Source of the DNA: Chlamydoabsidia padenii
Taxonomy: Eukaryota; Mucoromycota; Mucoromycetes; Mucorales; Cunninghamellaceae
Reading direction: 5' to 3'
Assembly (NCBI GenBank): GCA_025330725.1
Contig: JAIWND010000001.1
Location: forward strand, 1,990,501-2,054,500
DNA length: 64,000 nt
How positions within the stretch are numbered: position 1 is the first letter of the stretch; every line of letters begins with the position of its first letter. Below the pieces are notes generated by a model that was given only the letters and a program-made list of their open reading frames with translations, had not been told where the DNA came from and ran no database searches. A program made the translations under genes and the position numbers. Below are positions 25,380-36,121 of this stretch, in pieces.

Positions 25380-25388
25380 CGGGATTTG
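25380..25388 (-). promoter_or_regulatory. CAAATCCCG element (ureG side)
   Basis: Part of TTCAAATCCCGAC on the minus strand, upstream of the ureG ATG. Binding factor unknown. Confidence 0.5.
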
Positions 25389-25752
25389 AATATCGTCATT
25401 TTTCTTTGACTTCTTAATTTGAGTTGGACATCCTTTATCTGATGGCCTTCTTAGCATGAATCTGTGATACAGAGAGAGAAGTACTAGTTTTTTTTTTTAA
25501 ACAAAGAGTTTTTATTGGTTCAAAAAGAGACATCAAATGATCTGTCAAGTCTCAGTTATCCCATCTACTCCTGAGCAAGAAGAACGTACGAATCATGAAA
25601 GGTATTATTGCATTTGTATAAATGAAAACTGCATAGTGTCAACAAAAGCAAAAGGAGAAAGAAGGGGTGTGTTGATGTATAGTATAGAGTTTATGGTAGT
25701 TATCCATATGAAGGAGTCCTTTGTGCCACACCTTTTCATGAATCTACAAATT

Positions 25753-25761
25753 CAAATCCCG
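25753..25761 (+). promoter_or_regulatory. CAAATCCCG element (urease side)
   Basis: Part of TTCAAATCCCGAC on the plus strand, about 120 bp upstream of the urease ATG. Confidence 0.5.
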
Positions 25762-25881
25762 ACATGGAGCGTAACTATTTCTGCCGCGATCTTTTTTTCA
25801 TTTTCTATTTCTTTCTTTTTCTTTCACTTTCTTTTTATTTTTACTCCATTACTCTATATATCATAAACTTTACAAATCCAA

Positions 25882-28800
25882 ATGCGTCTTGTTCCACGTG
25901 AGCTTGATAAACTGATACTCCATCAAGGTAATGACAACAAGAACAACAAAGAAAAAAAGAAAAAAGAAATAAAGGTTGAACACAAAGACGGTCATACAAA
26001 TACCATCAACTTTGTGGATTAATTATTAACCTTTATATGTATGTTTTTTTTTTTTACAATAATAGTTGGTGAACTTGCGCAAAAACGACTCGCACGGGGA
26101 ATAAAACTGAACCATACGGAAGCCACTGCTTTGATTGCCTCTCAACTACTGGAACTGATGCGGGATGGTGTCTATACAGTGGCGCAACTAATGGATATGG
26201 GCAAACAAATGCTTGGACGACGACATGTTATGGATGAAGTCTTGGATATTTTAGATGAAGTACAGGTGGAAGGTACTTTCCCTGATGGCACATACTTGGT
26301 GACAGTTCATGATCCTATTTGCACTGATAATGGTAATTTGGAACTGGCTCTTTATGGCACTTTCCTTCCGCTCCCTTCTCAAGACTCCTTTAAACTTCCT
26401 CCAGAAAAACGCACCAAAAGGGACGCACCAGGGGCGATTATTGCTTTGCCAGGTACAATCGAACTAAATGCGGGTCGAAAACGAATCTCACTCACTGTAT
26501 CTAACACGGGTGATCGTGCAGTCCAGGTAAGGATCATGACGAAAAAGAAAAAGGGGAAGGACAAACTGTAACTTTAAAAAACATTACAGTTACCGAAAAT
26601 AGAAAAATTACAGGGTTTAAAACAAAGGGATGGTACTAATTAGTACATACTTCTTTTTTCTTTTTTACTTCTTTATAGGTTGGATCCCATTACCATTTTA
26701 TTGAAGCCAACGCTGCATTACACTTTAATCGTGCACTATCGTATGGTATGCGACTAGATATTCCTGCTGGTTCGGCAGTACGATTCGAGCCCGGCGACTT
26801 TAAAACGGTGACCTTGGTGGAAATAGGTGGAAACAAAATTATTACGGGTGGAAACAATCTTGCAACAGGGCCACTGGATCTGGTGAATCTACCTGCGATT
26901 ATGGACAAATTGATACAGAATGGGTTCTTACATGATGCGAACACTCCACTTTTACCAAATGCTCCTCCTTACGCTTTGGATCGAGACTACTATGTGGATC
27001 ATTTTGGTCCAACAACAGGTGACTTGGTACGGCTGGGCGATACAGATCTCTGGGCTAGGATCGAGAAAGACTACACAATGTATGGTGACGAATGTAAATT
27101 TGGTGGTGGGAAGGTGCTACGTGAAGGAATGGGGCAAGCAACTTACGCATGTGATGACGACGTTCTCGATCTAGTCATCACCAATGCTGTGATTTTTGAT
27201 TATACTGGTATTTACAAGGCGGATATTGGCATCAAACATGGTATCATTGTCGGCATTGGAAAAGCGGGAAATCCTGATGTCATGGACGGTGTGACGCCCA
27301 AGATGGTGGTGGGTGCAAGTACGGAAGCTTATGCTGGTGAAGGCAAAATATTCACAGCTGGTGCGATTGATTCTCATGTCCATTATATCTGTCCTCAAAT
27401 CTGCGCCGAGGCAAGTTGGGTTAAATAAAAGGGAGATTCACGACTCACTTTTTTTTTTTTTTTTTATACTTCGGATTACCAAAAATAGGCATTGGCTGGA
27501 GGTATCACTACTCTCATTGGTGGTGGAACTGGTCCAAACACAGGAAGCAATGCAACAACATGCACTCCCGGAAGACACCACATTGAATACATGATGAAGG
27601 CGACGGATGATCTTCCGTTAAACTTTGGGTTCACTGGAAAGGGGTGTAGCTCAGGAAAAGAAGAATTGGTCGAACAAATCAAATCCGGTTGTCTGGGACT
27701 CAAGGTGCATGAAGATTGGGGGGCTACCCCTGCAGCTATTGATGCTTGTTTAGAAGTCTGTGATGAATTGGATGTGCAGGTAAACAATGAAATAAACCAA
27801 ACAGTGCAAAATTCAACTAACCTACTTCACTTTTTTTTTAATTAGACTACTATCCATACTGATACTCTTAATGAAGCTGGATTTGTTGAAACTACTGTCG
27901 CTGCATTCAAAGGAAGGGCTATTCACACTTATCATAGTGAAGGGGCTGGTGGTGGTCATGCCCCTGATAGTAAGTTAAAAAAAACACTCCCTAACTAGAT
28001 ATCTTTGACTCATTAATCACAATCTATGGTTAGTTATTAGTGTTTGTAGTGAAAGCAATGTCTTACCATCATCCACCAACCCAACTCGACCATTTACAGC
28101 TAATACTCTCGACGAGCATGTGGATATGCTTATGGTGTGCCATCATTTATCCAAGACGATCCCTGAAGACGTGGCCTTTGCTGAAAGTCGAATCCGTGCC
28201 GAAACCATTGCTGCTGAAGATGTGCTACACGATATTGGCGCCATCAGCATGATCAGCTCAGATTGTCAAGCCATGGGACGGGTTGGTGAAGTGGTTTTAC
28301 GTACCTGGAAAACAGCACACAAAATGAAACAACAACGAGGAAAACTCCCCGAGGACGAAGGACATGAAGACGACAACTATCGAATCAAACGGTATATTGC
28401 AAAATACTCCATTAATGTGTAAGTAAACAAAACAATAAACAGATTAGTAATAAGGATGGAACTAATGGACTGTTTATAATGTAGGGCTATCTCTCATGGG
28501 GTGGGTCATCTGGTCGGGTCAATTGAAGTGGGCAAGGTGGCGGATTTGGTATGCTACGACCCGGCCTTCTTTGGGTCGAAGCCTGAAATGGTGATGAAGA
28601 GTGGAATTATTGCATGGAGCATGATGGGTGATGCTAATGGGTCGATATCAACAACTCAACCAATCATATTCAAGCCTATGTATGGAGCCCAACCTTCTGG
28701 TCTCTCCTCCAGCTGTTTTGTCTTTGTATCTCAGCTCTCTATAGACTCTGGTACTGTGCAAAAATACGGTCTACGCAAGAAGATCGAAGCCGTCAAGAAC

Positions 28801-28956
28801 TGTAGGAACATTGGAAAGAAGGATATGAAACTCAACGATGCTATGCCCGTCATAAAGGTGGACCCTGAAACCTATCAAGTTACAGCAGATGGACATCCAT
28901 GTATATGTGATCCGGCAACCGCTCTACCTATGGCCCAATCCATCTATCTCTTCTAG
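25882..28956 (+). CDS. ure1: Urease (single-chain, nickel-dependent)
   Basis: Seven exons (25882-25927, 26066-26526, 26679-27410, 27489-27779, 27846-27969, 28034-28418, 28485-28956) give about 836 aa, the length of plant and fungal fused ureases. The gamma-like N-terminus ([14 protein letters not shown]), the beta-like middle (ATGPLDLVN region) and the alpha catalytic part are in order. Active-site features seen: nickel HVHYICPQ; the carbamylated Lys in GLKVHEDWG; nickel His in IHTDTLNE and [15 protein letters not shown]; the flap His in MVCHHL; and the nickel Asp in MMGDANGS. It hydrolyses urea to ammonia and carbamate in the cytosol and needs UreG, encoded head-to-head. Intron 3 uses a GC donor (GAG|gcaagt, 27411); no GT alternative keeps frame. 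Confidence 0.97.
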
Positions 28957-29618
28957 TTTTATCTCTATCTCATATTTGATTAGTCTTTATTTTTATTCAC
29001 TCCTTTGTTGCGTCTCGCACTCTTACCCTAGTTTGTAATTTTAGTTGTTTATAGTACATTTCCACCTCCTTCCTTCTTTTGTCTTAATAATACTTACCAT
29101 AATGTCATTCGGGTTTTCTCGGATGTTTTGACAATCTTTTTTTTTTTTTTTTGTCACTCCATACTTTTTAATAATAAACATCATTATTTCATCATTTGTA
29201 TGAATCTGCATATGACCCGACTTCTTGCTTTACACGAGCAGGATTGGCTTTAAACACCGACTTTCTATTTACCCCTGATAATTAACCTTTGCCTAGCATA
29301 TTCCGAATAAAGGGGGTGGGAAAAAGATACTTCCTATTCCAGCGTAATCAAACTTGGCTGTGAAACTAGATTTGAGGCGGGTTGGAAAGGGAGAAAAGGT
29401 CCATCAACAATGTCGGCCAGCGGTCGAGTAGGGTGACAGTTGATTACATCAGCTTTTTCCGGTTTGATTGGTATTGTTATGTGGTAAGCAATGCTAACTT
29501 TTCCCTTGGATTCAGTCTCTTGCTTTGAAAAATCGATGGTCATGTTAATTCAAATCCCGCCAACAAAATTTCCTACCCAGTTCGCTGGCAACCTATTCCC
29601 TCTTTGTTTGTTTTTGAA
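28957..29618. other. Spacer between urease and INCENP-like gene
   Basis: Contains an AATAAT-rich 3' region of urease, a 16-base T run near 29139-29152, and the promoter of the next gene. No other gene seen. Confidence 0.5.
29551..29559 (+). promoter_or_regulatory. CAAATCCCG element (INCENP side)
   Basis: AATTCAAATCCCGCC lies about 60 bp upstream of the ATG at 29619, in gene-sense orientation. Confidence 0.45.
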
Positions 29619-31124
29619 ATGTATCGCTCAGGCTCTCTACATCCTCAAGGTCTAGCTTGGATCCAACAACGTGAACAAAAGTGGAATGATCTCGTGGGTA
29701 TTAAAACGACACAACTACAGTCTTTATTCAAGGAACACCTCGACTGGTTTCGTCAACACAAAACAACAACGTAAGTCTCCCCATTATTGAATTAAAAAAA
29801 AAAAAAAAAGCAAACTCACTTTTTCCCCCTCTTATGCTTTTGATAGTTCCATTATAGCTACTCGACGACCACTGGTGGACACTGATATAGCGGATGATAC
29901 ATCTTTAAAACGTCGACGATTAAACGAACCACAGCAAGAGCAACTCACAACACAGGAAAGTCAAGATCTCGATGAAGCAGAACAAGTAAATGATGACGAA
30001 GAAGATGCAGTATTGTCTCCTCTTGGTGAAGATCAACTGGCGACGACTAATGACTACAAGATTATTACACCACAAGCTTCGCCTCCACCTGATGCCACGT
30101 CAACTCCCAACGGCACCAATGATAAGAGGAATGACACTGCAACCGAACAAGTAGCATCAACAGCACATATTATCACACGGGAATCTCTTTTACGACGATT
30201 CGAAGAGGAAGAACAACGGCATGGTCGGTATGGTTTACGGAATCGTAGTCTCGACACCCGCCCCCGTGAAAACGACACACAGCAACGACGACAAACCATC
30301 TCTGAAGCACCAGTAAATCCAATATCACTCTCCTTCATCCTGTCTTCACTCCATGAACAATCCAAATCTCTGAACAGACCGCAGGAAGAACAAATTGATG
30401 ACGAAGTACAGTTACTGACACCCAAGAACAACAACAACAACAAATCCATGCTTTCTGATATCGGGGACGATCCGGGCAGCCAACACTCATCTTTTATCCA
30501 GGGTAATGATTCCTCGTTTATCTCACGCATGTTTAGCTTTGGCCGTTTGGACTCTTCGGTGATGTTGGAGCCGGAATCGAATAAACGCGACTCTAGGATG
30601 TCTAGGCTGGGAACTACTCCATCAAGAACGACGACGAAGCAAGTGAAGGAGCCTGGTACTCCCTCTTTCCGGAATTCTTCACGGCACACCTTATCACAGC
30701 ACAAATCACCCTCTGAATCAGGGACAAAGGTAAACTGCAATACACACACACACAACCTGATTAACAGAACTCTTTTATATATGTATCATTAGCAAAGCTC
30801 GACAAATGGTAGTGATAAATCGACTCTGATTCCCCCGACGGCACCAGTAGATCAAGAGCATAATGTAAGTGGGGTAGAAGGTTGGAATGAATCCATTTTA
30901 TTCATCTCTCTCTTTTTTTTTTTTTTTTGTTTTGTTAGGAAGACGAAGTAACAAAACAACCTGATGCGGATCAAGAACAAGAAGAGCAGGTACATATCCC
31001 TGGTTGGGCGTTGCGACCTGAACTAGATCAGCTATTAACAAAACAAGCAAAGGTGGATGCTGATATGATATTTGGGAAAATGCCACCTATGCAGGTCTCT
31101 AGACTTACCAACACTAGTCATTGA
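29619..31124 (+). CDS. INCENP/Sli15-like chromosomal passenger subunit
   Basis: Exons 29619-29770, 29847-30729, 30793-30864 and 30939-31124 encode about 430 aa. The C-terminus reads VHIPGWALRPELDQLLTKQ then ADMIFGKMPP, which fits the IN-box consensus (IP.WA...L...L..Q...D...IFG) that binds and activates Aurora B kinase. The N-terminus (GLAWIQQREQKWNDLVG) is a helical segment like the INCENP region that binds Borealin and Survivin. The middle is disordered, acidic then Ser/Arg-rich, and includes RRFEEEEQRHGRYGLRNRS. Length is short compared with animal INCENP but near small fungal versions. The protein should act at centromeres and the spindle midzone in mitosis. Identification depends mainly on the IN-box. 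Confidence 0.75.
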
Positions 31125-31281
31125 ATATAGTATAGTATATTGATTCCCCCCGCCTCTCCAATTTATTCTTTGTAATAAATAAATAATAAAGTCAAATGTT
31201 TTATTTGCTGGTAACAAAAGCAACAGCCCCCCTCTAATTTTATTAGTTAACTGTATGTGTAATAATAATGGTCATGATTTT

Positions 31282-31282
<1 letters not shown>

Positions 31283-31318
<36 letters not shown>
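31283..31318. repeat. 36-nt poly(A) tract (poly(T) on the other strand)
   Basis: Uninterrupted run directly 3' of the GH47 stop codon, on that gene's sense strand a poly(T). It has no target-site duplication, so it is not read as a retroposon tail. A longer similar run lies in a GH47 intron near 32480-32525. Confidence 0.9.
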
Positions 31319-31320
<2 letters not shown>

Positions 31321-31321
31321 A

Positions 31322-32482
31322 TCAAGTAAATAATCCATTCACAGCTTCGGCAGTTGCGCCAAAAGTTTTTCCAAGCCAAGACCAGACGTCGGTAGACACA
31401 GGCTGGGCTGCACGTGAGATGGTGAGACCAGGTGTAGGAGGAGGTGCAGCAAATCGAGAGGATACGAGAGGGTTGATGTCGACAATACGTAGAGGGTGGC
31501 CTTCGGTGTTGAATACCCATTGATCTAGCGGGAATCTAGCGGGTTGAGAGGGATCATCAAACATCAGGTACAGGTACTTGAAGGTTTCGGCAAACATGTA
31601 GCTTTCTTGACGATCATCCCATTTAGGTGTAAAGGTTTCCACATTGTCCAGACCCGAGAAGCCAGAATTAGCACGACAGTAAGTATGTAACGAGTTGAAG
31701 ATGTCCCATGCAATGTCTTGATAATTCTTGTCCTGATCAAATTGATAAAAGTAGAAGACGGATTCCAGGGTTTCTACAAATAGGTAACATGTCAAACTAT
31801 TAGTGATGTGAAAAGAGAAGATCCTATTTTACCTGGTCGGAGCACATAGCCTGCATCAAAGTCAAATACACCAAATTGCTTGGCCAGTAGTTCCTTGTGT
31901 TGCGTCACTTCACCAATAGCATTTCCATCCTGGGAGATCCAACCAAATACTTCAGGGGCGATACCTGTTCTTGTTGATGCCCAAGAGCTGTAGCACCCTT
32001 TCAGTAGTCGTTTCGCATCCGCTTGAACATCCGCCAGTTCATCAATCCAATAGGCACTGAGAAGTAAAGCCGAAGGAGCAAAACAAGCCTACAAAAAAAA
32101 AGGAGGTAGCATAAGCATGATTGAATAAATATCATTTTTTTTTCTTACCAATTCATCCATAACAGGCAGATCGACACCGTGCTGACGACTAGAGATAAAC
32201 ATCATATCATCATGGTTCTTGGGAGATTGTAGCATGTAGTTTCTTAATCCATTCACCGCATCAATCATCATTTGTTTCTTTTGAGTATCCTTGGAGTTGG
32301 AGAAGATGTATTGCTTGATGAGGTATTCGTAAAAGCTGTCGGCCATGCCACCCCATGTAAGATAATCACCAACAGACTTGCCAGTATCAGGATTGATCAA
32401 GTGAGGGTAGAGTCCTTCATAAGATGTCGTTGTATTAAGAAGTGTATCATAAACGCGTTGACCCTAATTACATATGTACAAT

Positions 32483-32528
<46 letters not shown>

Positions 32529-33491
32529 ATGTTAATATATTTCGTAGACACAATAAAGGATTTAACTTACAATGTCATGGTATTTCCAATCACCTGTAAT
32601 TTGTGATAATCTTGTGAATTCGATTTGAACAGCACCAAGTTCAGCCAGAGCCGAAGCACCTTCTTCCCAGTTTGATTTGACAGCATGTCCACTAGATAAA
32701 AGCCCGGATTAGTTTATCGATATTGGAGGGGATTCCCCTTTTTTTTCGACTTACGTATGGAAATCAACATATTGATAAGGAATACCAGTAGGAGATTCAG
32801 TAAAAGCAGGAAGTAGTCGTTCCACCAGATCAGCAGCCTTAGCAGCAAACATGTAATCATGAGATAGTTCATAAGCAGACAAGAGACCACCTACATAACG
32901 GATCGTAGTTTCAAATACATGGACATTGTCATTGGTCGACCCCCAGTCAATAGCAGCAACAAATTCCCTGGCTTCCTTGAATTCATCCATGAGTCCCATA
33001 ATGTACAAAGTATCCAGAGAGTCGACAATGGTAACACCCCATCCATTCCTAATGCCAAAACAAACATATTAGTACAGTACACAAATAAAGAGGAAGCAAG
33101 GGAGAGATTACCTGCTTGTGAGAGGAGTATTGGTGACAGGTCTGTTTTCATCAAAACCCCAGCTGTAAGTACGATAGCCTTGCCAAGCAAACTGGAATGC
33201 CTCCTTGATCGCACGTTGTTTTTCTTCGTTGGTGAGTTCATTGGCGGAAGGGAGCGGATCTTGAAAGGTGCCTTCATAGAATCGTTCCAGGGGTAAGCGG
33301 AATCCCAGACCTTCTTCCAAGGAGGACAATTGGGCATTGGCGACATGTTGGAATGTTAAACCTATCAATGCAGTGATACAGCAAGGAATCAATATCATTC
33401 TTGTTCTTGATACCTAAATCAAATAAAAAGAGAGAAAGAAAGTGAGTAAAAAAGTAGAGAATTGTGCATTTTTGTTGATTACCGCCATCAT
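31322..33491 (-). CDS. GH47 class I alpha-1,2-mannosidase, secreted/ER
   Basis: Starts with a nine-base first exon (33483-33491, MMA) spliced to 33413 and continues through several exons to TGA at 31322-31324; roughly 560 aa. An N-terminal signal peptide (MILIPCCITALIGLTFQHVANAQ) has no following anchor. GH47 signatures follow: REAFQFAWQGYRTYSWGFDE-like start, RNGWGVTIVDSLDTLYIMGL, VHVFETTIRYVGGLLSAYEL (catalytic Glu), GGMADSFYEYLIKQYIFS, YVLRPETLESVFYFYQF (catalytic Glu), and the calcium-binding VFNTEGHPL near the end. Such enzymes trim mannose from N-glycans in the ER/Golgi or outside the cell. It lacks EDEM-type extensions. The next gene upstream is on the same strand 136 bp away. Confidence 0.93.
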
Positions 33492-33626
33492 GTAAAATCC
33501 CCGAAGTGAGAATCTGGAAAATGCATGAATTAGTTTTAAACACCGCCCACCAACATGAATGGAAGAATGGTGATGTTTATTGATGTACATTTAGATAGTA
33601 TTAATTAATCTACCTTTTAACTAGAC

Positions 33627-35792
33627 CTAAATCATAAAAATAGGAACTTCATTTTGACATTTTTGATATTCAAGTATGCAACTAAAATGAAGATCAGTTA
33701 GTTCAATGTCGTTAAAAGCATTCTTTTAGTTGATCCTTACCCAACATTGTCATCACTGTTAGCGATCATTAAACCTTGGGTATCTGGAGTAAAAGCTACA
33801 TTGTCCATGAATTTTTTTTTTAAAAAAAAATGTGAGTAATGAGGAGTTTTCATTATTATTATTATTATTATCCCGATCTTTGTTTTTCTGTATTACCAAC
33901 ACCAGCAATATCACCAAAGAAGTCGATGACTTGACAGGATTCATAATCAGAGGTGTCAAATACATGTACAAAGTCAATCGATTCTAAAAAAAAAAAAAAA
34001 AATGTGTAGATATATTTTAGCATAAGATTATTATTGTTTGTTATCGATCTTACCTGCCATCGCCAACCACTTTCCATCGTTAGAGTAATGAAGAGATCGA
34101 ATGGCACCAACATGGGCCCCAAGTACATGTAAACTTTGTGATAGATTGCGTATATCATATATCCTTGTAGTTTTGTCTTGATTGCCAGTAGCCAAAGTTC
34201 TGCCATCAGGACTATAACAGCATGTAAAAGAGAAATCATGATGATCATCCAGTATCTTGATCACTATATAAAAAAAGGGGAAATGAGCTTAAAAAACTTT
34301 ACTGTTATATGTGTTTTGTCCTTTTATACCTTTTCCGGATGAAGCATCCACCAGATGAGTTTCAGTCGAATCACCAACGACACATAACATATGTTTATCT
34401 TGAGACATTGCCGAGCACTAGACATAAAAAAGAAGGATGAGGTTAGTGTGATTCATATAAAAGGAGGACCAAGTATTTACATTCACCGGAAATGGAAAAG
34501 TAAAAGATTGTTCCATTTGAAGAGTATTCACATTGAGTAATCTTGTTTTCGAATCATTATCCGATACAAGTACCTGCCAATTTCCGTTTTTTCCAGTGAC
34601 AATATCCGCATGATTGACAATACCAGTGTTTTGATCCGAGATGATACCACAATGAGGTAAAGAGAGTGATGAATCCAGTCGTTGTAGTACATAGTCACCG
34701 AGAAATCCACCCACAAATAGAATATTATCTTTGGATGCCATGCTGCTAATCTTGAGTGTACGATAGTGAGTAGGATATATTAGATTGAGATCAAGTATCT
34801 CTTTACTGGTTTGTCGTTGCGGTGACCATTGTCGTACTGTGTTGCCACCTATAACCGTATTAGAGTAGTTCATAAGTGAGAGTGTAATAATATATAGCAG
34901 CAGTTTATACTTACAAATGTAGTGGACCGTGTTTTTCGACGTGGCAGATAGTAGATTTCGTAACTGAAAGTGGCCAATGCCGCATGATTCGTTGAGTTTG
35001 GCATACTTGAAGTCATAAAACCGTTGATCCCTCCGTACATTTTTTACTTTTTGGTTCTATACAAAAACAAAAAAAAAAAGTTCATTTTTTTGTTATGACT
35101 GCACGAGTGATTTTACCTTGATCGAGTCTTCCACAGTGAGGTCTCCCCTATCTTTTTTCAAGCTGAGGTAAGAATCAAATTCCACCAATCTATACAATCA
35201 AAAGACAGTTAGTAAAACTACATTTTCCTTCTTCTACTGGTTACTTGCCTTCGTTCACGGTACGCTTCTCTGGTCATGCGTTGTTGGGACCAAATGATGC
35301 CTTGCTACAAGGAACGAGTTGTTAGATTCATGCTGGTCTACCTTCTGGACTCCGCCCCAATTACTTTTTTTTTTGTTACTTACAATATCCACACCATTCG
35401 AGTGCATAGTATCAGTTATACTCTAGTGCCCCCCCCCCCCAAAAAAAAAAAAAAAAAAAGACCCCATTTCAAAGAGGCAAGATGAATGGTTAGTAATTGG
35501 TGATAGTTTTTATCAGGGGATTCTTACATACATCGTAAGCATTCTGGGGATATACAGAAAATACCTGGTCATAGTATGGTGAGTTTTCTATGGTTGAAAT
35601 ATAATCAGAAGGTCATTAGTAAGTTACATTAACTGTGTTTATTGTTTATGCCTTACCATATCTAGAGTGAGTCATGTACAGTAAGTCGTCATAGGTGCTG
35701 GTAGTCTTGAGTATCAGTGTTATGGTGCAATTGGTATTTTATTTATATTCTTTATATATAACTTACTTTTCATAAGCAACAGAGGCATCCAT
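33627..35792 (-). CDS. WD40-repeat protein, uncharacterised
   Basis: Multi-exon gene from ATG 35792 (exon 1, 35767-35792) to TAG 33627. The second exon must use an internal acceptor after ACTACCAG to keep frame (MDASVAYE-N-TYDDLLYMTH). The N-terminal third (QGIIWSQQRMTREAYRERRL, FDFKYAKLN-like) is not a repeat. It is followed by WD-type units: VHYICGGNTVRQWSP, HMLCVVGDSTETHLVDASSG, FSFTCCYSPDGRTLATGNQD then TTRIYDIRN, and LHYSNDGKWLAMAESIDFVH. The last exon adds a short tail. It should fold as a beta-propeller and act as a scaffold. I cannot assign a named family member; the DUF-like N-terminus resembles uncharacterised fungal WD40 proteins. Confidence 0.85.
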
Positions 35793-36121
35793 TGTATTAA
35801 TAGGCAGTATAATTTGTTGGAATGAATAAGTAAATGATTAAATTGAAGAAGAGGGAAGTAAAATTAAAAAGACCTGCGAGTGATAAAAAAAAAAGTCGGA
35901 GATTGCATTTTATTTCTCGTTGAGCAAGTGTGCTACAACAGTCAAAAGGTAAATGGATAACTGCATAAAAATCAAAAGAAGATGGGTAATGTAAAAAAAG
36001 TTATATAGCTAACTAGTTAAGTGGGGAGTAAAAAAAAAAATAGGATTGAGGTGGAGAAGAAGAGACCAGAAGCACCAAGATCGATCAAACTAGAGAATCA
36101 GGTCAAATGACTGTATTAGTA
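35793..36121. other. Short spacer
   Basis: Tandem minus-strand spacer with the promoter of the WD40 gene. No gene seen. Confidence 0.5.

Larger units (their letters stand above)
25284..25881. promoter_or_regulatory. Shared ureG/urease divergent promoter region
   Basis: 598 bp between the two start codons. Each half carries the 13-mer TTCAAATCCCGAC in the sense direction of its own gene: reverse complement at about 25378-25390 for ureG and direct at 25751-25763 for urease, 95-130 bp from each ATG. Co-regulation is inferred, not shown. Confidence 0.65.

Noticed and set aside
31283..31318. Poly(A) as retrotransposon or processed-gene tail
   Set aside because: Adjacent gene is on the opposite strand and intron-rich; no target-site duplication or retroelement sequence nearby.
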